Shown in pieces: positions 54,676 to 62,616 of a stretch of DNA of 64,000 bases (positions are counted from its first letter, which is position 1; each line of letters starts with the position of its first letter). The position numbers and the translations under genes are program-made. Source of the stretch: an uncultured Lachnospiraceae bacterium (GTDB lineage Bacteria; Bacillota; Clostridia; Lachnospirales; Lachnospiraceae); NCBI GenBank assembly GCA_910587305.1, contig CAJUKV010000018.1, positions 1-64,000 on the forward strand. The letters are read 5' to 3'. The notes beneath the pieces were generated by a model that saw nothing but the letters and a program-made list of their open reading frames with translations, was not told the DNA's origin and ran no database searches.

Positions 54676-55548
54676 ATGGGGATTATGCATAAGAAGAAAA
54701 ATATTCAGGGCTTTCTTTATATTTTACCAAGCCTTGTATTGATACTTATATTTTCTGTTATACCAATCTTGATGAATGTATATTTCAGCTTTACAAAATA
54801 CAATGTCATACAGGCGCCGGAATGGAATGGACTGGCAAATTATAAACGGCTGATAGAAGACCATTATGTGGTAGATTCCTTAAAAAATACACTGGTATAT
54901 ACTGCGGTGACAGTCCCGCTGCAGACCATTGGCGCATTGGCGCTGGCGGCCGTGATTGCAAATTTTTTCAGAAATAAATTCGGGGATTTTGTAAAGGGAT
55001 CCCTTTTTGTGCCAACGATCGCGTCCGGAATTTTGATTGGAACTTTATGGTTTTTATTTCTTGCGCATCGCGGGGTGGTGAATGAGATTTTAAATCTCTT
55101 CCATATACCTTCCGTGACCTAGCTGGGCGGAAAGTACAGTTCCATGCTGAGTGTTTGTATTGTCAGCGTATGGAAAAATGTAGGGTATTTTCTTGTTATT
55201 TATTATGCGGGCATTATGGATATTCCAAAAGAATTGTATGAAGCGTCAAAGGTCGACGGAGCAAACGGCATTCAGTGTTTTTTCAGGATTACCCTGCCGG
55301 GGCTTAAAAATATTACTTATCTGGTGCTGACATTGGGAATGATCTGGTCTTTCCAGGTATTTGACTTAGTATATACCATGACAGGAGGCGGCCCCGGTAC
55401 CTCGACAATTACGCTGGTTATGACAATTTATAACGCGGCATTTAAAGAATATAATATGGGATACGCGAGCGCGGTGGCATTGCTCCTTTTTGTATTTGTT
55501 CTTCTGTTAAATATTTTACAAAAAAGTTTTTTCAAAGAGGAGGACTAA
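54676..55548 (+). pseudogene. ABC sugar permease (MalF type) interrupted by an in-frame amber codon
   Basis: The frame runs from ATG 54676 through three or four membrane helices to 'NLFHIPSVT', then TAG at 55120-55122. It continues in the same frame with 'LGGKYSSMLSVCIVSVWKNV' and the EAA loop 'YEASKVDGANGIQCFFRITL' to the stop at 55546-55548. Together the parts make one normal permease of about 290 residues. Comparable permeases have Trp in 'xxVxWL', so TGG to TAG is the simplest change. Without suppression the EAA loop is lost and the transporter should be inactive. A sequencing error cannot be excluded. Confidence 0.85.
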
Positions 55549-55551
55549 CGT

Positions 55552-56373
55552 ATGACTATGGCAAAGAAGAAATTTCTGATACAAGTTATAATAGGAGGGG
55601 TATTACTTATTCCGGCTTTGGTGGCATTGCTTCCATTCATTTATATGGCATTGGTTTCATTTACGCAGAAAAAAGCGTTAGATCTGAGGTTCGCAGGAGA
55701 AGCGCTAAGTTTGAAAAATTACAGAAGCGTATTTATGAATCTGAATATCGGACGTGCTTTGTATAACAGTATTGTAGTGACGGGGGGAGCCTGTATCTTA
55801 AATATGGTTGTGGCGTCCATGGCGGCTTATGGATTTTCTAAGAAGGAGTGGAAAGGAAGAAACCAAGTTTTCATGCTGTATCTGGCAACTCTGATGATTC
55901 CGGGGCAGGTAACGCTAATACCTGTATTTACAATCATGAAGACACTCAATCTGCTGAATACGCATATCGCATTGATGCTGCCTGTGGTGAATGCTTTCGG
56001 CGTTTTTCTAATCCGCCAGTTTATGGTAGGAGTTCCGGATGAATTGATTGAGGCGGCAAGAATAGATGGATGTGGCGACTTTAGAATTTTTTTGCAGATT
56101 GTTATTCCATTAATTAAGCCTGTGCTGATATCGTTGACAATTTTCACCTTTATTACGAATTGGAATGATTTTTTGTGGCCGTTAGTTATATGTACGGATG
56201 AAAAAATGCATACGCTGACGCTTGCGATTTCGGCACTAAAGGGAAATTACTCCACCAATTATGGGCTTGTTATGGCAGGGTCAACGCTGGCTTTTATGCC
56301 TCCATTTATTTTGTATCTTGTTTTACAGAAGCAGTTTGTAGAGGGAATTGCCCTCTCAGGAATTAAGGGCTAA
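55552..56373 (+). CDS. ABC sugar permease (MalG type)
   Basis: A 273-residue partner permease with six helices and an intact EAA loop 'EAARIDGCGDFRIFLQIVIP'. It ends 'ALSGIKG', a usual MalG-type ending. It starts three bases after the stop of the previous permease, with SD AGAGGAGGA. It is intact, so decay of the transporter, if real, is recent. Confidence 0.9.
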   Translation: MTMAKKKFLIQVIIGGVLLIPALVALLPFIYMALVSFTQKKALDLRFAGEALSLKNYRSVFMNLNIGRALYNSIVVTGGACILNMVVASMAAYGFSKKEWKGRNQVFMLYLATLMIPGQVTLIPVFTIMKTLNLLNTHIALMLPVVNAFGVFLIRQFMVGVPDELIEAARIDGCGDFRIFLQIVIPLIKPVLISLTIFTFITNWNDFLWPLVICTDEKMHTLTLAISALKGNYSTNYGLVMAGSTLAFMPPFILYLVLQKQFVEGIALSGIKG

Positions 56374-56387
56374 AGGAGGCAAAAAAG

Positions 56388-57176
56388 GTGGAAGAGGTAA
56401 GATTTCAGTATTTGCGGCCTGCTCAGATTACGAAAAGGCGGAAGGAATGTTCCGTGGCATATATACCATTAGGAACCTTGGAGTGGCATGGCCTGCATAA
56501 TCCGATGGGGACGGACGGCCTACAGGCGGAAGAAATAGCTATTCGCTGTGCGCAAAGAGGTGGAATTGCATTTCCGACGGTTTATTGGGGAGAGAGCCGC
56601 GCAGTATCACTTTTGGAAACCAATCCGGAATATGGGGCAGGGGTTGCCGAACGTCTGGGAGTAGATGCGGACAGCTTTTCGGTGAAAAACCAACCATTTA
56701 CTGCTTATCAGCAGATAATCAATTATCAGAATCTGCTTACTCATATCCTGTGCGAGGTGGCTTCTTATGGATTTGATATGGCAGTGTTTGTGGTTGGGCA
56801 TTACCCTCTGATTGACCATGCGAGGGCGGCAGTTATTTCTTATAATCAATGGCGTTTTGATGAGGGGAGGCATATGCTGGCGTGGGCGTTTGCAGATTTC
56901 CTTCTTTTGAAGAAAAATAATTCCTACGAACATCCGGGAGATCATGCCGGGCGATGGGAAACGTCTCATATGTTAGCATCCTGCCCGGAGACCGTGGAGC
57001 TGGAATTAACGAGACAGGATTTACAGTACGGAATTATGGGGAATGAGGACCCGGCAGATTCAACAGCAGAATTCGGCAATGAGATATACGAAAAAGCCGT
57101 TGAGGCTGCTGTAGACGAGGTGAGGGCAAGAATGCGGCAGCCGGAAGAATTTAAAGGGCATGGTATGCCGTTATAG
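56388..57176 (+). CDS. Creatininase-family amidohydrolase
   Basis: A 262-residue protein of the creatininase/ArfB fold, which binds two metals and hydrolyses cyclic or linear amides. Conserved pieces: 'AYIPLGTLEWHGLHNPMGTD' (metal ligands Glu and His, Asp), 'VVGHYPLID' and 'GDHAGRWETSHML' (His, Glu). The start is GTG 56388 behind AAAGGAGG. Its place in a sugar ABC operon suggests it acts on the imported compound, perhaps an amide-linked sugar derivative. Substrate unknown. Confidence 0.8.
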   Translation: MEEVRFQYLRPAQITKRRKECSVAYIPLGTLEWHGLHNPMGTDGLQAEEIAIRCAQRGGIAFPTVYWGESRAVSLLETNPEYGAGVAERLGVDADSFSVKNQPFTAYQQIINYQNLLTHILCEVASYGFDMAVFVVGHYPLIDHARAAVISYNQWRFDEGRHMLAWAFADFLLLKKNNSYEHPGDHAGRWETSHMLASCPETVELELTRQDLQYGIMGNEDPADSTAEFGNEIYEKAVEAAVDEVRARMRQPEEFKGHGMPL

Positions 57177-57181
57177 ATTAA

Positions 57182-57268
57182 GGCATTAGTAGCCGGAAAC
57201 GTTCGTGGGCGCTGCCCACACCCGGCTGCGGAATAAAGACGGATATTTCCGGCAATACTGCTAATGCC
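57182..57268 (+). repeat. Long palindromic element after the creatininase-like gene
   Basis: Outer halves GGCATTAGTAG-CCGGAAA (57182-57199) and TTTCCGGCAATACTGCTAATGCC in three-part pairing (57246-57268), and an inner GTGGGC-GCT-GCCCAC hairpin (57206-57220). There is no T-run, so it is more like another interspersed repeat than a terminator. Confidence 0.65.
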
Positions 57269-57348
57269 AGTATGTAAGAATATTATGGGGTAAAATGATT
57301 ATAGATATTTTAGCCGTATTTAGATGCATAAATGAAGAGGGTTGGCAA

Positions 57349-57510
57349 ATGGAAACGATTAAAGATGAGGATATAAGGAAAATGCTGTTGGAATTGGCGG
57401 AATCGTTGCATTATGTGTATGGTGAAAAATTGAAATATGAGAAGTGGAGAAATCTCTCTCCGTTCTATCGAAATGTGGCAGAGGAAGGAATTATACTATA
57501 TGCAGCTTGA
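57349..57510 (+). pseudogene. Minimal nucleotidyltransferase (MNT) with internal deletion
   Basis: ATG 57349. The N-terminus 'METIKDEDIRKMLLELAESL' and 'HYVYGEKLK' is followed at once by 'YEKWRNLSPFYRNVAEEGII' and 'LYAA'. In intact members about 60-70 residues with the GSX10DXD catalytic site lie between these parts ('...KVYLFGSYARG...DIDV...'). The whole active site is gone, in frame. It overlaps the following HEPN frame as in functional MNT/HEPN pairs, so the pair was once a toxin-antitoxin or related module. Confidence 0.65.
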
Positions 57511-57918
57511 TATCAGGACACTGTGTCAATATAGGTTGAGCGTGCAAAAGAAGATTTACTCGCTGCGAAGACAAATCATCAGGCAGGGCTTTATAAAGCG
57601 GCAATCAATCGCTCATATTATGCCATTTTTCACAGTATACGTACGGTGAATGTCCTGGATAATTTTGACGCTTCAAAGCACAGTTCGGTTATTGCACATT
57701 TTAATCAATTTTATGTACACAAGGGTGAATTTGAACGTGGCATATATAAGATAATTGACAGTGCATATCGAATCAGAGAAAAGTGCGACTATTCGGAGTT
57801 TTTCATTGCCTCAAAGGCAGACTCGGAACTTCAGTTAAAAAATGCAAAAGATTTTGTCAATTCGGTGGAGGATTATTTAAATTATAAGTTTAGTGATGGC
57901 AGTAGCAGAGAAAATTGA
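57500..57918 (+). pseudogene. HEPN-domain protein, frameshifted near the start
   Basis: ATG 57500 gives 'MQLDIRTLCQYRL', then the frame is lost at about 57538 (TTGAGC). Reading one base back gives 'ERAKEDLLAAKTNHQAGLYK', 'AAINRSYYAIFHSIRTVNVL' and on to 'DYLNYKFSDGSS', a typical HEPN protein with 'NRSYYAIFHS' as the core motif. A single missing G (TTGGAGC) explains the break. The HEPN body is intact. It may be a real frameshift or a sequencing slip. Confidence 0.75.
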
Positions 57919-58138
57919 TTATAGAGAAGATTATTTTATATGACAGATGAAATTATGTTTTTGTAAGATGAAAATGGAATGTTTGGAAAGAGAAATCAGT
58001 ATCTTAAAGGTATGCCGCAAAACTGTAAAATTTTATGATTTTACGGTATCTTCGCTTTATATATTAGAAAATCCGGAAAGGATTTTTTTCGGATTTTTAA
58101 TGTAAGTGAATAGTGCTTATTTCTATTTTTATTTGGGT
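57919..58138 (+). other. Intergenic region, no gene seen
   Basis: AT-rich. An inverted pair GTAAAAT (about 58026) / ATTTTAC (about 58039) with CCG flanks makes a weak hairpin followed by TCTTCGCTTT, perhaps a terminator for the decayed HEPN module. Confidence 0.35.
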
Positions 58139-58370
58139 AGATTGCTTTATCATCAAACAGTCATAACCCCTCACAACTCCTCATACAATGTAAAAAAGTG
58201 TTTTGAGGGGATTTCCTTTGAAAGATTATATCGAGGAACGTGCAATCGATATTGCCAATTATATTATTGAAAACAATGCTACGGTGAGGCAGACGGCAAA
58301 ACAGTTTGGGATAAGCAAGAGTACGGTACATATGGTAGTAACAAAATGGAACGGTTGGTATGGAGCGTAA
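58139..58370 (+). pseudogene. Truncated spoIIID copy with duplicated upstream region
   Basis: From about 58150 the DNA is closely similar to that before the intact spoIIID at 61838 (AGTCATAACCC, TCATACAATGTAAAAAAGTG, TGAGGGG). The TTG start at 58218 opens 'MKDYIEERAIDIANYIIENN' and 'ATVRQTAKQFGISKSTVH', then diverges to 'MVVTKWNGWYGA' and stops after about 50 residues instead of 85. The HTH is mostly present but the C-terminal basic helix, needed for SpoIIID DNA binding, is absent. Probably a decayed duplicate. Confidence 0.8.
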
Positions 58371-58388
58371 AGTAATAGAGGTACCAGG

Positions 58389-58973
58389 TTAATCTTTCGC
58401 TTCAAAGAAGCTCTCTTGTTTTTCGGACAAGGTATAAAGGCAATATTTTTTGAAAGACGGTGCGGATCTATCATCCCCGCCTTTTACTTTAACAGGAATC
58501 ACTCAAGTGCCATATTGCAGTACAAAATCAATTTTACAGCTTTTGTCAGAAAAATAGTGGGGACCGATTACAAATTGTCCTTGAAGCTGCTGTAAACAAT
58601 AGTTTGCAGTCAAAGGTCCTTTGAACTGATAGTCAGCTTTCAAAAGAATGGCGCCGGTATCAAATAAAAAGAGTTTACTTCAAAAGCACGCGCCTTGCCC
58701 CTTCACGGACAGCACCGTACATGAACTTTTCATTGGGTTAGGGAAAGTTATTTTCATAGACTTAAACCAGTTCGCACTGGATTTTGGATATTTTTGCAGG
58801 ATCCTTACGTCCTCTTCGTCAAAGTTGAAATAAACAAAGCTGTCATAGCAGCTTTGACTAAATTCTTTCATAAGCCATGTCTTGCCAACCTGGCGTGCGC
58901 CCTTTAGTACCAAGGGCTTTCGATCCTCGCTGGTTTTCCAGGTTATCAGATTCTGAATTGTATTTCGGTACAA
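58389..58973 (-). pseudogene. AAA_14/DUF4143-type ATPase, decayed
   Basis: ATG 58973 opens 'MYRNTIQNLITWKTSEDRKP' and 'LVLKGARQVGKTWLMKEF' (Walker A GARQVGKT). After 'YFNFDEEDVRILQKYP' the rest of the ATPase core is missing and a TGA closes at 58680. The same frame then continues 'SKLFLFDTGAILLKADYQFK', 'GPLTANYCLQQLQGQFVIGP' and 'SDKSCKIDFVLQYG', which is the DUF4143 C-terminal nuclease-like part, broken by TGA at 58505-58503. It ends with unrelated residues at 58389. Large internal deletion plus stops: clearly dead. Confidence 0.8.
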
Positions 58974-59111
58974 GTGTGACTTCCTCCTTCTAAGTAATCA
59001 ATATTAGTATCGTACGCTTTCCTGTAATTCCAACTACACTTTTACGCATTTTTGAAAAATATAGATTTTGAGGAAACTGATGTCCATGGATTTCAATTAA
59101 AATGAGGTTTA

Positions 59112-59140
59112 TTTACAGAGTTTGCAATGAGTGATACAAT
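59112..59140 (+). promoter_or_regulatory. Promoter of the nuclease gene
   Basis: TTTACA at 59112-59117, a 17-base spacer, TACAAT at 59135-59140. The SD GGGAGG (59175-59180) and ATG 59187 follow. Confidence 0.65.
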
Positions 59141-59186
59141 AAAACAATCAGTAAAAAGTCTTTTCGATAAAATTGGGAGGAATTTT

Positions 59187-61012
59187 ATGAGAGTAAATGC
59201 TATAGAGTATCCCAAACCGGATGGGTGCTTTCGGATGAAGCGCAAAGATGGTTAGATACGGATGATGATTTGTATTTGGCGGCATTTTTATGTGCCCGCA
59301 TTAAGTTTTTGGCAGAAGTGTTGTATTATTTAGATGAACCTAAAACGGCAGCAGAACTCCAAAATATAGCTATAAATGAGTATGCGTTGACATGGAAAAC
59401 AACAAGTGATATTAATGCGCGACTTGTGTGGTTACGGCAGCTGGGTCTTGTAGAATTTCAAGATTTTTCACTTTTGTATTTCCTGACCGATTTGGGAAGG
59501 GAATTTGTAAGTAATATAGAAATTGTCGAATCAATAAAGCAAGACTTTTCGTTTGATGAGACGTTAAACGAGGGTGAAGTAGAGGTTTCAGAGTGGGCAC
59601 TTGCTTTTTGCTCTAATTTATCTGGCAAAAGAAAATCTTCTATAGGATATATCGTTGGAGATATGAAACAATTTCAAACGACAATTGCAGAATTTATTCA
59701 ATTGATTAATGGCGGAAAATCTGTTGATCAGGTAATGGAATATGTTAAAGAGAATTATGCCATTGCATCATCGTCTTTGAGATCCTTCTTTTCCACCCTA
59801 ACCAATATGGGTATTCTTGAAAGAAAAACTGCTACGATTTATGATGTGACAGATACAGCAAGATTATGGAGAGAGAAAGAACAAACAGTTGATTTAATTT
59901 GTATCATGCATAGACAATTTGATTTTATGTTTGAAATGCCAGGTTTATTAGAAGAGAGGAGCATGTCCAATAAAGAATTGGCGGCAATCGCAAAAGTTTC
60001 TTATGGTTTTAAAAGAGAGAATATAGATGAGATTCGCAGAAGAGTTGCTATCTTTCAGGCGGCGAAACTTATAAGGAATGATTCTATAGATAAATACACT
60101 ATCACAAGTAGAGGCAGGAAACTCTTAGGACTTATCAAGTTGGAGAAACCCGTATTAGCAGAAGAGAAAGAGGAATGTGGTATTGAAGATGAAAACACAC
60201 AAGACTCACACTTTTTTACAGAGTTGCGATTGGCCGCAAAAGATTCCGGTAATTTTGAAAGGCTTGAGAAAAATGTTAAGGTGGCATTTGAAAAACTTGG
60301 ATTTGAGGCGCAATGGCTTGGCGGAGCAGGAAAAACGGATGTGTTAGTAAGAGCAGCAGGAAATTCGATGACAACTTATTCAGTCACTATTGATGCAAAA
60401 TCAACATTGAGTGGGAATGTGACGGATAACCTTGTAAATTTTGACACATTAGAGGAGCATAGACGGAAACATAAAGCAGATTTTTCCGCAGTTGTGGGTG
60501 GCAGCTTTCAAAATGAGAGATTGATTAAGAGGGCGATTGAGCATAATGTCGTGCTAATTGATATCAATACATTAGAAACCTTGATTAAAAATCATTTGGA
60601 AGTGCCTATACAAGTAACATCCTATAAGAAATTATTTGAATTTCCGGGTATAGCCAATGTTAAATGCTTAGAAGAGGAACGCGAAAAGATTACAAGGTAT
60701 GGAAACCTTCTTCATGCAGTGATGGATTGCCTGGTAGCAGAAAGAGAGGACGAAGTCACTGGAGGGATATTGCGGGAAAGGGATATTTATCGTTCTTTAA
60801 GGATGAATGAAAGTTTTTCTGCTGCGCCAAATATTGATGAGATATCCGCTATGCTTCAATTCCTTGCATCTCCTTTAATTGGCTGCGTAGAGAAGTCTAA
60901 AGAAGGGTATTTAGCAGTGGGAACATTAGATGATGCTGCACAGAAATTCGACTTTTATTCTCGAATGTGTAGGAGCTCAAAATGCAATTCAGATGTCAAG
61001 AGGACAGTTTGA
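59187..61012 (+). CDS. PD-(D/E)XK nuclease-like protein with winged-helix N-terminus (5-prime frameshift)
   Basis: A perfect SD and ATG 59187 start 'MRVNAIEYPKPDG', but this frame stops after 22 codons. The main 595-residue frame opens at GTG 59225 ('VLSDEAQRWLDTDDDLYLAA'), without an SD. The two differ by one base, so a frameshift near 59222 probably splits one gene. The protein has helical and winged-helix parts (about 1-310). A nuclease core follows at about 345-455: 'FEKLGFEAQWLGGAGKTDVL', 'YSVTIDAKST' (Asp-x-Lys, with the Asp of GKTD), and 'HKADFSAVVGGSFQN'. It resembles a type II/IV-like restriction or stand-alone defence nuclease. No methylase is nearby. Status as functional is uncertain. 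Confidence 0.65.
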
Positions 61013-61128
61013 GATTTTATGATTGTACAGCATTTGAATTTGGGGTAAACTGTTTATAAAATTATTTCTTAAGATTTCGCTCTGTTAAAAAGTCAGTCAT
61101 GGAACGATGAGAAAGGAAGTGGATACGT

Positions 61129-61422
61129 ATGCGATATACTATAAATGAAATAAAGAACAAGACAACTCCCATCGCAAAAACATATGGAATTGAGAGAATG
61201 AGCTTATTTGGATCTTATGCCAGAGGTGAGGCAAAAGATGATAGTGATGTCGATTTGTATATAGAACGCGGTAGATTAAAAAGTTTACTACAATATTTTG
61301 CATTTATCGATGAACTTGAAAATGCTTTGGATTGCCATGTTGATGTTGTCACGACAGGGATTGAAGATAAAACATTTCTTTCTAAAATTATGCAGGAAGG
61401 AGTGCTTCTGTATGAAGAATGA
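61129..61422 (+). CDS. mntA: MntA-type nucleotidyltransferase antitoxin
   Basis: A 97-residue minimal nucleotidyltransferase. It has the catalytic GSX10DXD motif in full: 'LFGSYARGEAKDDSDVDLYI' (Gly-Ser, then Asp-Val-Asp). In characterised MntA/HepT pairs the MntA enzyme attaches AMP to a Tyr of the HepT toxin and so neutralises it. SD AAAGGAAG before ATG 61129. It overlaps the next gene by 11 bases, indicating coupled translation. Intact, unlike the broken MNT/HEPN pair at 57349. Confidence 0.88.
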   Translation: MRYTINEIKNKTTPIAKTYGIERMSLFGSYARGEAKDDSDVDLYIERGRLKSLLQYFAFIDELENALDCHVDVVTTGIEDKTFLSKIMQEGVLLYEE

Positions 61423-61756
61423 GGATATTCAAATTATTAAGAAAATGATTAAATATTGTAGTGATATTGGCGCCCTTATGGAAAGATTCAATACAGATTT
61501 TGAAAGATATAAAATGGATATTTCTTTCCAGTATTCGTGTAACATGTGTATCATACAGATTGGAGAGCTTGCCAACAGATTATCGGATGAAACCAAAGAA
61601 AGCTGCCCCAATATTCCCTGGCGGGCGATTAGAGGAATGAGAAATTTGCATGCGCATGATTACGAAAATGTTGATATGGAAATCGTTTGGAATACCTTAC
61701 AGGAGGATGTCCCAATATTAAAGCAAAGTCTGGAAGCGATATTGTATCAAAAGTAA
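61412..61756 (+). CDS. hepT: HepT-type HEPN (DUF86) toxin
   Basis: A 114-residue all-helical HEPN protein of the DUF86/HepT group. The RNase signature RX4HXY is complete in 'RNLHAHDY' (Arg, four residues, His, Asp, Tyr); the Tyr is the site modified by MntA in known systems. Start ATG 61412 with SD GAAGGAG; a longer frame to 61298 lies within mntA and is not used. Together with mntA it forms a complete type VII-like toxin-antitoxin module. Confidence 0.88.
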   Translation: MKNEDIQIIKKMIKYCSDIGALMERFNTDFERYKMDISFQYSCNMCIIQIGELANRLSDETKESCPNIPWRAIRGMRNLHAHDYENVDMEIVWNTLQEDVPILKQSLEAILYQK

Positions 61757-61837
61757 CGATTGAATACTATTCTTATGTAGTCATAACCCTTTAGAATACT
61801 TCATACAATGTAAAAAAGTGTTCTGAGGGGTTTCCTT

Positions 61838-62095
61838 TTGAAAGATTATATTGAGGAACGTGCAATCCAGATCGCCAATTATATCATTGAGAATAATGCT
61901 ACGGTGAGACAGACCGCGAAGGCGTTTGGGATTAGTAAAAGCACGGTACATAAAGACGTAACAGAAAGACTAATGCAAATTAATCCGGCATTAGCGAAGG
62001 AAGCAAGAAAGGTATTAGATGTAAATAAACAGGAAAGGCATATCAGGGGAGGGATGGCTACAAAAGAAAAATACCAGCATATGCATAGGGATTAG
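61838..62095 (+). CDS. spoIIID: Sporulation transcription factor SpoIIID
   Basis: An 85-residue DNA-binding protein that switches mother-cell gene expression after sigma-E. 'MKDYIEERAIQIANYIIENN', HTH 'ATVRQTAKAFGISKSTVHKD', and the C-terminal basic part 'VLDVNKQERHIRGGMATKEK' are all near family consensus. The start is TTG 61838, seven to nine bases after GAGGGG; the truncated copy at 58218 also uses TTG. Its presence shows an endospore-forming lineage. A terminator follows. Confidence 0.95.
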   Translation: MKDYIEERAIQIANYIIENNATVRQTAKAFGISKSTVHKDVTERLMQINPALAKEARKVLDVNKQERHIRGGMATKEKYQHMHRD

Positions 62096-62158
62096 GTTGA
62101 AAAACAGGGATAAACTTTAAAGATTTTTGTGACAAATCAAAGGAATAAAATTTTCTAT

Positions 62159-62192
62159 AGAGCAGTTGTATGACACAGGCTGCTCTTTTTTT
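62159..62192 (+). terminator. Terminator of spoIIID
   Basis: AGAGCAG (62159-62165), a 14-base loop, CTGCTCT (62180-62186) and a run of T. Confidence 0.85.
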
Positions 62193-62262
62193 GCTGAAAA
62201 TCGAGAAATAAAAGGCGATAGCATAAATGCGTCATAAAAATAAAAAATTTTCAAAAGAGTAA

Positions 62263-62368
62263 TTGATGAATTTGTATTTCGTGCTATAATTCGTAAGTGA
62301 AGTATCATATTCAGGGCAGAGAGAAAAAAGAACTTTTTTACAAATGATAAAGCTGCCTTGAATATGAT
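62263..62368 (+). promoter_or_regulatory. Promoter and structured leader of the MATE gene
   Basis: TTGATG (62263-62268), a 16-base spacer and TATAAT (62285-62290) with an extended TGC. Just after the expected start point, ATCATATTCAGGGCAG (62304-62319) pairs over 16 bases, with one G-U, with CTGCCTTGAATATGAT (62353-62368). The 33-base loop is A-rich. No known riboswitch class was recognised. Confidence 0.6.
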
Positions 62369-62561
62369 TTCTTCATGATTAAGCCTAAAGACAGCACTGC
62401 ATGAATAATTGAGTAATAGGTACCTGCCTTTTGCGCCGGTATCGCGTTGTCGTCAGTCAACAATATGCCACAGCATTGCCGCCTTGTCCTGACACAAAAT
62501 TGATTCACTTATTCCTTCGAAACTAATGCAGCACCGTGCCGGCTCTTCGGAAAAAACTACT
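62369..62561 (+). other. Remaining MATE leader, no gene seen
   Basis: No convincing ORF or hairpin with T-run was found between the leader stem and repeat B6. The leader from the promoter to the ATG is about 320 bases, long enough to hold regulatory RNA. Confidence 0.4.
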
Positions 62562-62616
62562 TATTGGTATCGTATCGCAGGCACAGCTTGCGCTATGGAT
62601 CTTCGGGGGTATAAAG
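62562..62616 (+). repeat. Family B repeat, copy B6, ending in an SD
   Basis: TTATTGGTATCGTATCGC, stem GCAGGC-ACA-GCTTGC, then GCTATGGATCTTCGGGGGTA and TAAAG directly before ATG 62617. It closely matches the right part of B2. Confidence 0.85.

Noticed and set aside
61298..61411. N-terminal extension of HepT
   Set aside because: It lies inside mntA in another frame. ATG 61412 follows a good SD and fits family length.
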